A stretch of DNA of 64,000 nucleotides from Aphrophora alni. Its lineage: Eukaryota > Arthropoda > Insecta > Hemiptera > Aphrophoridae. The notes under the pieces are model-generated. The model was given only the letters and a program-made list of their open reading frames with translations, searched no databases and was not told the origin of the DNA. Position 1 is the stretch's first letter. Every line of letters begins with the position of its first letter. Location of the stretch: assembly GCA_963513935.1 (NCBI GenBank), contig OY740770.1, forward strand, positions 89,588,198-89,652,197, in the 5' to 3' direction. The position numbers and the translations under genes are program-made. Of the stretch, positions 36,521 to 49,149 are shown piece by piece.

Positions 36521-37902
36521 TGTTGGACTCTGTTATCAGCTTACCAGTTACCTCTCCTCTACACCCGCCCCTGCCACTCAGCTGATTTGCCCATCCTGAC
36601 CGGTCCCAGATTCAGTTCTGTTCCAGCTATTGCTTGCTTTGCTATGCTGACAAGAAATATTCAATCTTTATTCTCCCTATATTATTTTTCTTTGATGTTT
36701 TTGGATTCTGCTATTAGGCTTCATTCCGAGTATTGTTCTTTTCTAGGATTGCTATAGGGTTCCTTTTATGTTTAAACTTACATTAGTTTATACTTTCAAA
36801 ATAATACATGAGCGTTGATCAGTATATACATATTTTGTATATATGTGAGTTGGTCCTATACACAATACGACTCGGAGGCTATTTGGACATTCCGTACAAA
36901 GATTAATTAGTTAACATACCTTAAGTCAAAAGTAATTCATATTTCGTATTAGTAGCTATAGCTGTTTCGTCTCAAAATAAGGCATCCTCAGGCTTAGCAC
37001 ACGTAAACAAACTATAAACACGTTCACAACATAAAAATTGTTTGTGTATAAAAACACACACACAAATAGTAAACCAGGTTGGTTCTTGTTCTATTGTAAA
37101 ATAAAAAACTTATTTTTCCCTGATGTGGCCACATCCTACAACTTCTAATGCCCCTGAATGACTGATTAGCAGTTCTTCTGACGTTATCTCATATAACCTG
37201 GGTCTTGTGTGGTTACCCTTGATTATCTATTGTGTATATAGTATCATAGATACGGTTAGAAGCGAAATGTTGTTTGTCATTCAGAAGGGAGTCCGAGTCT
37301 TTCTTCCAAGAAGGGAAGAACAATGAACATCCTGGATAAGTATGCTTTTTTAAACAATGGAAAGAAATAATCACGCTACCCCTTCTTATCGTTAAGCTAA
37401 AAAGTTGTGCATATGTAAATATAAAATTGTATTCAATTTAACATTTAGTCTTGTAAATAAATGGCGTACAGCTTAGAGAGTGAGAAACACTAAACTACAC
37501 AATTCCGTGCAGAGTGTGGAGACAAAGTGAAACATTTTAAGTTTGGATAGAACGGGAAATCTATTATCAAATATAATTATATTGTAATTAATTTAGTCCT
37601 ATTCTGTTATTTGATATGAGAATTAAATCATTTTAATCTCTTTAACTCACATAAACCTAGGTAATAAGTTACTACAATCTGTAATCAATGTGAGACATTG
37701 CCGTTTATTGAAGAAATTGAATCTTTAATTATTAGATAAAAGCGACATTAATCAATTTATCACCTAAAAATGGGGTGATCATAACTGGTTGTATGAACCG
37801 AGGCAAATGAATAAAAACATTTAGATAAACACATCATCTTGCAGTTATCTATTTGGATAAAGTAAACAACGTAAATATCGGTAAAATATGTGGGATTCAT
37901 TC

Positions 37903-37908
<6 letters not shown>

Positions 37909-37943
<35 letters not shown>
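37909..37943. repeat. (AT)n microsatellite
   Basis: Pure AT run. Confidence 0.9.
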
Positions 37944-37946
<3 letters not shown>

Positions 37947-38723
37947 AAAATAAGACTTATGTGACAACCTTGAATTACTGATGATTTAAAGGCAAAAACC
38001 AAACATTCCATATACACATTACAGATTGTTGTATAAAACATGTTCCCTCGACTGAAAATATATGTTCTAAAGGTTAGCGGGCGCTTAGAAAAGAGATGAA
38101 CATAAAAAGGTTATGAAGATAATTTAGTGTTTATTTTCTTATTTATTTTTATTTTAAAATTACATAAAAATTTTATTTTTAATAGGTATCTTAATTAATT
38201 AGAATAGTCAAAATGTATGATAATTTTTATTCTCTATTAATAATAACACGTATTGGCGAATTTTTTCTTTTGCATGTCTTCTATTATTTGTAGGGTTTTA
38301 TGTGCTTTTGAGAGAGGGTGATCATTATATTCATACCGTTATTTTAATTTTTTTATTTATTTGTCAGCATAACATCATTAATTACACTAATCAACTTATA
38401 TGATACTACTAGCTTATAAATTCCAATACAACAGTCCACTTCCAGCACGGCTGCAATAACCTATGCAATATACCGCAAATTCCAAACATCATTATAGCAA
38501 TGTGTTTATTTAATAGGAGAATTTTACTTATTTTAAAAATTTTTAATATGAAGGAAAACTATTTGAAATTGTTATTAAAAAGAACGTAAATGAAATACCT
38601 TTAATACAAACATATATTGGTGTATACGTTACATAAACGTTATACAAAGACAATAAACTAAATGATAAGTTCATATAAACATTATAACACATTACATATA
38701 GAATTACATTATTGTATTTCTCG

Positions 38724-38724
<1 letters not shown>

Positions 38725-38755
<31 letters not shown>
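38725..38755. repeat. (TA)n microsatellite
   Basis: Pure TA run. Confidence 0.9.
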
Positions 38756-38759
<4 letters not shown>

Positions 38760-39582
38760 AATCTATATTTAAAGAGAGGACTACATGTAAAAATATTTTT
38801 TTGCACGAGTCCAAATATTGAGTTTACATACCACCTCACGCTAACGTTAAATATTGACGGAGCAATTAATTTTGCTATATAGTTTTGTTCATACAATCAT
38901 ACGTCAGTTACCTGATTGAACTTAATGACAGTAAATGATTTTTTTTATTTCAAAATTAGGCATAAATACAATTGCATTGAAATGTAATCAATTACCCTTC
39001 AAATTTAAATTGACTTTTCATAGACTTCATTGCAGCTAATGATAATAAGTCACAAATAATGTAAACATTGACTAATAAAAATATTTTATTCTATGGATTA
39101 AAATAAAATTATTAAAACAGTTTCTTTAAAAAACAGGTTTTACATTTTATTTTCTAGATTTTGGTTTTTCTATGTATTCTTTTTTCTCTGATTTCATGTG
39201 ATTACCATTACATTATTGATAATTCAATAATTTTTCTTAGAATATATGAACTGTGATGTAATCAGTAATAAATTATTTTCACAAATCTTACAAAGTTTAA
39301 CTCTCTTTTTAATGTTATAGGTACTCTGGGATGATTATTTTAAATAATTTTAAATCAGAATTTTAACTGAAACAAACCATCTAAATAAATTAGCACTGGT
39401 CTCGCCCACTTCAACAAACTCTTCTCTTTCATCCTTCCTGGCGCGACAATTTCTTAAATTCAGATTTTTTTTTACCCTAAGATTCCTTTCCCAGTGTTCA
39501 TTTGCTAAGTGTTTTTATTACACATGTTAAGCAATTTTGTACGACTTGTTTTTTCTTCTAGTTTTTTTTGATTTAAGAAATG

Positions 39583-39584
<2 letters not shown>

Positions 39585-39613
<29 letters not shown>
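39585..39613. repeat. (TA)n microsatellite
   Basis: Pure TA run. Confidence 0.9.
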
Positions 39614-39617
<4 letters not shown>

Positions 39618-40936
39618 TTATAGTGTAATTTCTCATTTCTTTGCGGAAGCAAAATTAATTTTTCATATTATCTAATATTTACGTCATATATAACTTTAAG
39701 TAGGCTTAAATATTATAGTGTTTTATTATAACTTAAATGAGGTTACTGCACAAGTTACTGCACTTGTGGTCTTGTCCAAATAATTATATAAATGGGGTGT
39801 AAAGCGACGAGTTCATCTCCCAATTGTTTCACGGTCCCATCTCTGATGTCATTAAAATATATATATTCTGTCTCATTTCAAACGACTTCTGTGTTTACGA
39901 TAACTGTTATCTTGTTTCTAAAGTTTTTGGACTCTTGATATGAATGTCTGGAATGTCAGTTAAGAAATCAATCGGTAATGATAGTATGTCATTTGTCTGC
40001 TATTTGAATGAGATCAAATATTTGCCATTTAATTATGGTTTTATTTTTCTTACCTCTTTACTCACTTTCTTATATCGTCGAATTTCTGTTGATATATTCC
40101 AAATATAAAGTTCCTGTTTTATAGTGTAAATATCACGATTTACAATTAAATTACGTAATTAACCTAGGCCTTTACTTAAAATATATTTCGGGACTGTATT
40201 TGTACAAAACCTTAAAAATATTTATCGTACCTGACATCAGTTCCCAATAATTACATGTATCGTAAATATTATTTAACCCAAGATTAATAAAGCTCGAAGA
40301 GAAAATACACCATTATGTTACAGTAGGAGAAAAACACTTCTGTAATTGTGAGCAAAACTTAATGGAGACAGATTGAGACACAGAGCTAATACATTTATTA
40401 TATTACATTTTTTCTTTTTATTCTATACTGTAAATGAAGCCACGAAGCCATTTTTCTAATTTGAAGTTAATAACAAGATAACGATTTTGATATTTATATG
40501 AATATGACTTTCAAAATCCAGTCTATATTTATTTAATAAATTAAAATGTATAAATTATATGTACAAGGCAGACTGAATCGATTCTGAACTCCAAAATGTC
40601 TTTTTTTTTTTAAATAAACAGTAATATTATAGGTAACTAATTTTAGAAAACATTTCATCATCTTGAAAGTTTTATAACTTTTAATTTATTAATTTACATA
40701 AATGTTTGTACATATTTATAAAAATATTTCTATCTATAACTCCAATTGCAATAAAGATCCTATTTTAATGTTTGAATGTTTTTAACATAATATGCTAATT
40801 CAAAGACATTTCAGATATTAAACAGACCGTATATTGGTTCACAAAATATATAAATCGTTTTAGTTTTAGCGAAGCAAATTCGAAAACTTATTCATCTTCT
40901 GTTTAATAGTCTGACATTAATGGTAATACGTAGATT

Positions 40937-40939
<3 letters not shown>

Positions 40940-40979
<40 letters not shown>
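40940..40979. repeat. (AT)n microsatellite
   Basis: Pure AT run of about 40 bases. Confidence 0.9.
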
Positions 40980-40983
<4 letters not shown>

Positions 40984-41489
40984 CATATATTATTATTATA
41001 CACTAGATATAGCATTGTTAGAATTATGGAGATAAGAAAATAATGTCGTGCATTTATTTTTACTTTTTCTACAAAAAGGAAATATATAAAAACAACATTA
41101 TTTACTGTAAAAGGATCATTTTATTTACCTATTATTTAAATATTAATACTTTTTTTAAACGAAAACAATATTTATTATCATCATAATGTTATGATAAACC
41201 CTATTTGACTTTGTATTATTGGAGTTTAATATGTAAATTAGTTTTACGATAAATACATACATGTGTTTTACCTAGATGGATTTAAAGAGAACATATAGTA
41301 ATTATAAATAAACGAAGTCAATACAATTGTATCCTTATCCTATTGATGAAAATAAACTTATATAAACTAATAGCTCTGCTTAGAATTAACATGCAGTAAA
41401 ACCAGAGTTCCTTTGTTTTTTAGGATATTAAGTGGTTTTATTATTATTATATATTTGCATCATTTATGGCATAGTGTAGCAGTGCTGCG

Positions 41490-41956
41490 GTATACATTTG
41501 ACTTCTTATACAATACAAAAATTGTCCACAACACGATACAAATACACAAACATACAATACAACAAAAACACAAAATTTTATAAAATACAAACAAATTAAG
41601 ATACAGTGAACCATGTACACACGTTACCTAATACTAATCGATCATTTGAGTCGTTACCCCGAATACAAAATGAATCCCACGCAACCAGAGCTTATGAGCT
41701 GAGGTACTCCTCCACTGAGTAATAAGCATTCCTCAAGGGTATCCTTTGAGTGATCCGCGAAAGATCTTGAAACAACTTTGTTTTTTTTATATTTTCCTGA
41801 GGTTTATTAAATAATTTCAAAACAGAGTGATAAACGCCACTTTCTAAAAATTGCAATATGTGCACCGGATATTGCAACACTTTTTTCCTCATGCGATAAT
41901 TATGGTTATGTTGTTTTTTTTCGAACATAGTATGGTTTGATTTAAAAAACACCAAC

Positions 41957-42004
<48 letters not shown>

Positions 42005-43054
42005 GATTGAAAACTAAATATTCGATATTTTTCAAAAAGAGGCCTACATGATTGATTTAATTTCAAATTAAACATTACTCTAAAATTTCGTTTTTGAATA
42101 CGGATTTTTTTTTTAAACAACGACAGAGTTCCCCCAGAATACTACTCCATATTTAAGCCGAGAACATACATATGCAGAGTAAATTAATTTTATGGGTTTT
42201 ACGCTGGTAATCGTCGAAATTATTAGGAGAGCAAAGCAAGCAGATGCCAGAAATTTGACATCTCCAATTTAAATTTTCGTCCAAAATATCACCAAAAAGA
42301 TTTGCATTAACTCTGTTTTGGATTTGAACCTCGCCTCTAACAATAATTGTATTTGAATTAGATTTTGTTTTACATTGTATTAATTTAGTTTTTGCTACAT
42401 TTAATTTTTAATTATTTGCTATAAACCAATCATTGGCCTTTGACATTGCCAAAGTTGCTAATAAAGCTAAGTCTACACTAATTGGCACAAACACCATAAA
42501 AGTAGTGTCATAATCAAATAATACTGATTTTGCAGGACCAACGTTTTCAGGTAATTAGTTCAGATAAGTTAAAAAGAGTAAAGGTCCTATGATTGAACCT
42601 TGAGGTTCACCAAGAGATACAGGCTCCCATGTAAACTCATAGAGGTTGAGAGAGATGTCAGTATTAACTACCTTCTGCTTTCTGTTAAATAAATATGACT
42701 TTATCCAATTATTTGATTTACCCCTTATACCATAAAAATCAAGTTTTCCCAATAAAATGTTATGGTCAACTCAGTCAAAAGCTTCAGACTAATCACAAAA
42801 GACTGATGCAACCTGACCTTTTCTATCAATACAATTTATAATCATATATAGGAGAGAAAAAATAGCAGACGAAGTAGAGAAATCCTTACGGAATGCAAAC
42901 TGATTCTTATTTAAAATATTATATTTTTCAAGGAAACTAAGTATTCTAGTCATCATTGATTATTCTAATGTTATTTTGTTTTGGAAAACCGATAACGAGT
43001 TTGCAACATCTTTATTATTATCACCCTTTTTAAAAAGTGGTATTATAATAGTAA
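41490..43054 (-). mobile_element. LINE (Jockey/CR1-like) 3' part, decayed
   Basis: On the minus strand the RT is traceable from 'IIPLFKKGDNN' (about 43,045) through 'FLEKYNILNKNQFAF', 'WIKSYLFNRKQKV', 'EPQGSIIGPLLFLTYLN' (the GVPQGS-x-LGPLLF block, with E for V) and a degenerate catalytic box 'LFDYDTTFMV' where FADDT is expected. It goes on to 'NVAKTKLIQCKT' and the C-terminal tail 'YSVEEYL' at about 41,695. Several stops interrupt it. The C-terminal 41,692-42,120 frame remains open through a TA microsatellite. About 200 bp of AT-rich 3' UTR follow, with repeated 'tacaatacaa'-like words. The 5' side is interrupted by the TIR element at 43,057. Clade assignment within non-LTR elements is tentative. 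Confidence 0.85.
41962..42000. repeat. (AT)n expansion inside the LINE coding frame
   Basis: 39 bases of AT lie in the LINE C-terminal frame, encoding a Tyr-Ile run in place of a short Y-I-Y-E stretch. The frame stays open. Confidence 0.85.
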
Positions 43055-43056
43055 TA
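43055..43056. repeat. TA target duplication, left
   Basis: TA abuts the left TIR; the partner is at 44,106-44,107. Confidence 0.75.
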
Positions 43057-44105
43057 TAGTAGAACCTCCCATATCCGACCATGACGGGACCGGGCCGTGG
43101 TCGGAACGGCCAAAAGGTCGGATATCGGGAGGAGCGTAAAATGCCGTTCCCAGGTACAAAAAATGCCACACAGTACTGTAATACAACTTTATTACACCTT
43201 TAAAAATATTGTGTATACATTTCAAACATTTTCTGACATGAAATTAAATACGTAAATATTGTATATTCAACTTGTAAAACTATTGATTATCATTTACAAG
43301 TTGTAATGATTTTACATTTCAAACTTTTACTGTTACGTTAAACTTTTACTTTTACGTTAAACTCGTCACAAAGCTTTTTTACAGATTCCCCTCTGTCAAG
43401 TCTTTTTAACACATTTAACCTCGTCTCAAACGAAACCAACGCACGCTTCCGTTTTCGTAACTCGCTCTTTTTTATTTACTGTATATACTGTGCGTACCAG
43501 TCAAAGAAAACTGAAAAGAAATGTTATATTTTCCATAATGCATACTAAATTGATTCGTGGAAAAAAAGCGGCCCATCAAACATTTTTGCAGGTGTATGTC
43601 TGCTATATCGACGGGTGCCAATGCCGCGGTGGTATTATGCCGCCGACAATGGGATACCGCTAACGAAAAAGTCGTTTGATATCGCCGCCGCTTTGGTGCC
43701 GCGGTGTTTTTACGTCGCCGACATTGGGATACCGGTATCGACAAAGTCGTTTGATATTGCCGCCGCTGTGGTGCCGCGGTGTTTTTACACTGCCGACAAT
43801 GGGATACCGCTTTCGACAAAGTCTTTTGATATCGCCGCCGCTTTGGGTTTAAATTACAATTTAGTTTTTGCCCTTATTCCCGATAACCCAGCATTTCACA
43901 AACTCGTCACACTTCCGGTCCACATTACGCTGAGTTTGCGGGACTCTACTGTATCGATGAGTCACTTTTTCAAGTCTGTACAGGCTCGCGAACGGAAACG
44001 GACTGTGAGAGCGCGAGTAAACAATAGACAGACGGAAGGTCGGACACTAGGTCGGATATCGGGAGGAGTCGGATGTGGAAAGGTCGGATATGGGAGGTTC
44101 CACTG
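43057..44105. mobile_element. Non-autonomous pogo/Tigger-type TIR element (1,049 bp)
   Basis: The ends are inverted copies. The left reads tagtagaacctccc then atatccgacc, and the right read backwards is cagtggaacctccc then atatccgacc, so they match at 22 of 24 positions. TA flanks both sides. CAGT(G/A)GAACCTC starts with a TA duplication are characteristic of pogo/Tigger elements. Subterminal copies of 'ggtcggatatcgggaggag' occur near both ends (43,115 and 44,060). There is no transposase. The 170-aa plus frame 43,615-44,127 runs through a 75-bp tandem repeat and into the right TIR, so I do not call it a gene. It is inserted in the LINE upstream of its 'IIPLFKKGD' block. Confidence 0.88.
43620..43844. 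repeat. Three 75-bp tandem repeats
   Basis: Units start at 43,620, 43,695 and 43,770, each about ggtgccgcggtg...gatatcgccgccgc. They are GC-rich (CGCCG) in an AT-rich genome. The period is a multiple of three, so any open frame across one unit stays open across all (25-residue period). Confidence 0.92.
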
Positions 44106-44107
44106 TA
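44106..44107. repeat. TA target duplication, right
   Basis: TA directly after the right TIR. Confidence 0.75.
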
Positions 44108-45044
44108 TTGAACTTGGCATTAAGTAATGTAAAATTTGCAATGAATACAATATTTGTGAACATGTCTTTCTGACCAACTTTGTTGCCTGGGGTCAAAGTT
44201 TCACTACTCTATTTGACTAAATTTTCACCCTACCTGCATTAAAAGTCTCGTAACTGAAGGACATAACTTAAACCCATAAATTAAGGGTTAATTATAGAAA
44301 TTCAATTATTACGATCTATGTTCCATTAACTACTTATGTCTTAAGACATTAATTACAATTTTAAAACGTAATTTCTTATCACATATATTTTTGAGAAATT
44401 GATATAATATAAAATATTATTGTCGCAATATATGTTCTGAAACGAATTAGTTCAAAATATTTCCAGTAGTTTATTTTTGACTCAATTTGTTTTCTTATAA
44501 TAACACTTCTTAAAAACATAAATCGTTTTTATCGTAATGTTAAATTCATTTTGTTTAATTAAATGGTACTGTTTATATTTTTCTAGAAAACCAAATAAAT
44601 TATGAAATGACTATCTCTAAATAAGAGTTTTTAAATGAAATTACTGGTAATTACAACAAGTAATTATTTAATACATACTTTTGACGAAAGTAGCTAAATG
44701 ATTCCTTAATGAACTTAATTTAAGAGACAAAGGAGGGAAAACTAAACACAATTTGAACTATGTCGTTTAGAACAAATATTTATACAAAAATATTATATAT
44801 TACATTTTTTCAAAAATATATCTGAAACTTGTAATCATATAAAGAAACACTATTTTAAATTACGAAATGGAGAATTCAAATACTATAATATTAACACCTT
44901 ATTTGTTACAAGGAGACATTTATATTCCTAGTTATACTTTGTCAGTTGTTACATGTAGTAATACATTTTTAACTTTAAACATTTAGTCTTTCAATATAAA
45001 ATGGGAAGAGGTATTATTAATCTATATGAAGTTTCCAGGTCTGA

Positions 45045-45084
<40 letters not shown>

Positions 45085-46715
45085 GACATTTTGTACTAGA
45101 ATCTAAAATCAAAAACTCAATTATATCTGTAAATTATTGCTAAGTTATTTAAAAAACCAAAATATGTAAGTGTAGGCTATAACATGAGGGGAATATGTTG
45201 ATGTCCTTAGCGTAAGGGAGCTGAGAGGAGCGAATGCGATCAATATGTTTAAGAGGCTTTGAAGAGAGAGACACTTTGATCTCATCGTATCATTTAAGTG
45301 TATCGACAAAACCTTTTGTACTTGAAATAAGCGGAGTGGTTACTTACATAAATTTCCTTAGTTCTAAGACCTAATATGAGGTATATTTGCAATTAGCCTG
45401 TATAGCGTTTTTTTAAACTTCGAACCATATTAATATTTAAGATGTTTATCGTTAAGTAAAATTTTATTTAATTAGAACTAAGATATAAAAAATAATTATA
45501 TTTTATAAAAGTCAATCATCATTGTTTGGACGTTTTGATAACACCTGACACCTATAGGTATTTGATTTACTTTATTTACGATAATTTTGTTATCATATAG
45601 CTTGAATTTAATACATTTTGAGTTAATAGTGTCGTTTATATATGAGTAAGATAGTGTATTTTTTTGGCTTGCCTTAGTATATAAAAAAAATATGGTGGAG
45701 TAAATTGTATACCAAAAGGGATCTTGAATTAAAGCTGACATCTTCTTACATCAGCAGGAGCTTTACTTTATTTCTTAAATTATATAGCATAACGGTATTT
45801 GGGATATAATTTGTAACATATTATAGAATTAGAAACCAGACATATTAGATATTTAAAATACCAGTTTTGATTATTTTAAAACAAATATTATTAATCATAT
45901 AATGATAAAAATATTTGTCAATTGTATAGAGAAAATTTTTATGTGACCGAAATATTTGTTATATTTTCAAAATATATATATATAAAAAATAACAATTCAA
46001 AATTTATCCAGATATTCATCTGTTATACGAATTTTACAAACATAATTAATAATAGTTTATGTACGAACATGTACATCTACTTGACCACGATTATAATAAA
46101 TTAAAATACATAATGCAGTTCATCAACTATGTAAGAATTAAATAAAAAGTACATTTTAATTATTTATTACAGCAACTGTAGAATAGTACAATTTAATACA
46201 ATATAAGCCATTAAACTGTCATTAAATATATAATCCGGCCTACAATTAAATGTTTCATACAGGCTAGTTAATATTAAAATACCAAGTATACGTTATTTTA
46301 ATTTAACTTTTTTTGTAAAATGTAAAATACATGTTCATGTACATAACAAAGAAAATCAAGACACAAATTTTATTTCATTTTTAATTTGATAACATTTATT
46401 AGATTACGTAGTAATCTCAAATAATACTGACCCAAAAGTTGGAATCAATTTGGATAAGGAAAACGTATACTAAATATTCCAAATATAATAACATTTACAA
46501 TAAGGACAGTGGTAATATTTGAACTTAACTGTGTGATTGTTTTATTTGTATTGAAGGTTACTCAAAAGTTGTAATCATTTCCTTGTATTTCAGTGTAAAT
46601 TTTAATTCTGTGAATGGTATATCTGATAAACGAAATAAACAACAAACTATAAAATAATGTATATTTTTTTTAATTTTTTATTATTATATTTATTTGTACA
46701 TAGCAGATTACGTTA
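44108..46715. other. AT-rich gene-free stretch
   Basis: No gene supported. The left end may be more of the LINE 5' portion, but I could not follow its frame. A TA microsatellite lies at 45,050-45,081. Confidence 0.5.
45050..45081. repeat. (TA)n microsatellite
   Basis: Pure TA run. Confidence 0.9.
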
Positions 46716-47162
46716 TGGTTTGGTATTCATATGGCCACTGCAATAAACCCAATTAGGCTACACACTTCACGAGGCGGCGTGCACATTTTTTGATTCATCC
46801 GATAATAGGGGCAGATTTTATCAGATGCTGTTATGCAATTGTCGAGTGTGCGTGTTACCAAAAAAAACGCGCTTCTAATTTTTTACGTTTAACCTCAATT
46901 CATCACGCTGATTTAAAAAGACACTGGAGACTGGAGTATTTGTGTGTTTGTGATCTTTTACTTCCAACTCTTCAGGCCAGTCCTGGCCAGGAATCATCAT
47001 AACATCACACCACAAGGTAAGATCAACATTCACCTAATTATTTCAGTGTCTGTTATCTAATTAATATTATAATAAAGGTCCTCCGGAAATTTACAATAAA
47101 TTATTACACCAGATTTATACCCCTTTTGTTCAGCGCTGCCAGAGGAGTTAAGTTACGTTACA
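46716..47162 (+). repeat. BEL copy 2 5' LTR
   Basis: Starts TGGTTTGGTATTCATATGG (one extra G relative to copy 1) and ends TTACGTTACA. AATAAA at 47,071-47,076 is in the conserved position. Confidence 0.9.
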
Positions 47163-47167
47163 ATTTT

Positions 47168-47183
47168 TGGTCCTCCGGGCACG
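47168..47183 (+). promoter_or_regulatory. BEL copy 2 primer-binding site (candidate)
   Basis: TGGTCCTCCGGGCACG lies five bases after the LTR; compare 25,968-25,983. Confidence 0.55.
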
Positions 47184-47886
47184 TTTTGGGTATTACGTTA
47201 TAGGAGTGTAATCTGTGTAATCATCATTTAAACAAAAAAAAAAAGGGAAAAAAAGGTTTTAAACGCTAACACACAGTAGCCTAAATCAGTCATATTGGCC
47301 TAAGCTTCACAAATTAATATAGCCTACTATCCGAATTCTCAGTTAATTATTAAAGTAAAATTGAATTACTCAAAAAACCTAATTTCGTGTTAAACTTAAA
47401 TAAGCTCTGCAAGTTCTAAATAAAATTGCATTCGATTTAGACATTTTTATAAAGCGGTGGCAGCCATTTTGTTTCGACATTTTTGTACGCTATATCCACA
47501 TTTGGACCGCAACACTGGACAGAAAACAGAAAGTCTGTATCATTGTTGTTCAAGCACAGCTGTCCAGCCAGCGTATCTGTATTTACTTAGGTCTTGTTTA
47601 TTAAGTAAGACCTGTGTAACAAAATCTACTTAGCCTAATCTAAAGAGATATACAATCTAACGAAATCAACAAAATTCGATTCTGCATGCTATTAAATGTA
47701 ACGTTCTGAATGCAATAATTTTATATTTGACCGTTAATTAAATCACTGCAGTTGCAATAATAGTAATTGTCTATCCACTTAAATTATAACTGCATTCATT
47801 TAATTTCTGCTATTATTTTTATACATAACAAGAATACTCACTAATTGGAAATTAATAGGCCATTTTAAAACTGTCTGTATGCAATC
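47184..47886 (+). other. BEL copy 2 5' leader
   Basis: Aligns with 25,274-25,967 in reverse. No coding frame. Confidence 0.75.
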
Positions 47887-49149
47887 ATTCAATTTTCGGC
47901 ATTCTCACGACAATCAACATTAATTAAAGCCCAGTTTGAGAAAATTTATGAAGCAGTTCACACGCTTAGTGAGGCTGAAACTGAGCCGTTAACGACTGTT
48001 GGGGAATACAAACTCGTAGAATATTCGGATGTTGTCGCAAAGAAGATTCTCGAGTCCGATGGTTATATAGCGCGCGTTGTCGAAGATGAAAACACGACAG
48101 TTTTTCAAAAGGTTCTCGCCGCTCAAGACGCAATAACTGACCTGCCGGTTAATATTAAATAAATAATTAAATTGTTGATACCGCATAAACTCTCTAGCAC
48201 TACTGTACAATCTCCCACCGCCCCGCATGATATTGACATTGCAAAACAATCATCAATTCGCTTACCACGCCTTTCATTACCTACGTTTGATGGTAATCTG
48301 TCGCTTTGGACTACTTTCTATCACATGTTTAATTCTACTATCTATGAAATAGAGTCAATTTCCGCCGTGGAGAAATTCACATATTTAGTTTCAGTTTTAT
48401 CTGGCGAACCATTAAAAATTGTTAAGGGTCTGCCTTTAAATTCTACTAATTATCGCATTGTGTGGGATACTCTGTGTGACAGGTATCAAAACACACGGAG
48501 CCTGGTAAATTTTCATATGTCAAACATACTTGACATGCGACCTATTGTTTCACCTTCTGTTTACAATATTAGACAGATGTTAGACACCTTTAACGAAAAA
48601 GCTCAGGCACTAAAAGTACTAAATTTTGATATTTCTAATGCGTTGGGGTCTCTTGACCATCCTATTCAGGAAACTGGATCAGGAATCCCGTAAACGATTT
48701 GAAGACCAAAGATCAACTGACCGTAAGGTGCCCACAAATGGGAAATTGTTTACTTTTTTGAAACGCGAGTGTACTCGTCTAGATGACGCCACTATCGCTA
48801 CTGCCGTTGACAACAAATCTGCTTGTCCGAAATTGACTCATACCAAGTTAACGTTCCCGTAAAACCTAAAATCACACCGCAGGTTTACCAAACTACTGTA
48901 CACCAACGCAGCTGTAATTTTTGTGAGAAAAATGATCATAATATTTACAAATGTGAAACTTTTCACAATCCATCGCCTAACAAACGATTTGATTTTATAA
49001 AATCGAAACGCTTTCGTGTTAATTGTTTAAGTCACGTGCATACTGTATCACGCTGTAAATCACAAAGTGTGTGCAAGTTATGCAGCGCTAAGCACCATAC
49101 CTTGTTGCACATTAAAATACAACAGGAATCTCCTGCGTCACAATCATGA
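47887..49149 (+). pseudogene. gag: BEL copy 2 gag
   Basis: The frame equivalent to the copy 1 start has ATT at 47,887 in place of ATG. It runs through 'FSAFSRQS' and 'AVHTLSEAETEPLTT', then stops at TAA at about 48,160. It resumes with the DUF1759 core 'LPRLSLPTFDGNLSLWTTF' and 'WDTLCDRYQN' (48,172-48,693), shifts frame at about 48,640 and again at about 48,850, and ends with zinc knuckles. Knuckle 1 is CNFC-EKND-H-NIYK-C. Knuckle 2 has its first Cys changed to Arg ('RVNC'). Knuckle 3 is CKLC-SAKH-H-TLLH. It terminates at TGA 49,147-49,149, the same position as in copy 1. Confidence 0.92.

Larger units (their letters stand above)
36521..41480. other. AT-rich stretch with TA microsatellites, no gene
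   Basis: Nothing coding is supportable. The 38,543-38,896 minus frame runs through a TA microsatellite and is not a gene. 'gtttcgtctcaaaataagg' with 'catcctcagg' at 36,964-36,992 resembles the end phrase of some Penelope-like or LINE elements, with low certainty. Confidence 0.45.

Noticed and set aside
38543..38896. 117-residue minus-strand open frame
   Set aside because: Part of the frame is the Tyr-Ile translation of a TA microsatellite and the rest has no motif.
43615..44127. 170-residue open frame in the TIR element
   Set aside because: Depends on the 75-bp repeats and runs through the right terminal inverted repeat; no transposase motif.
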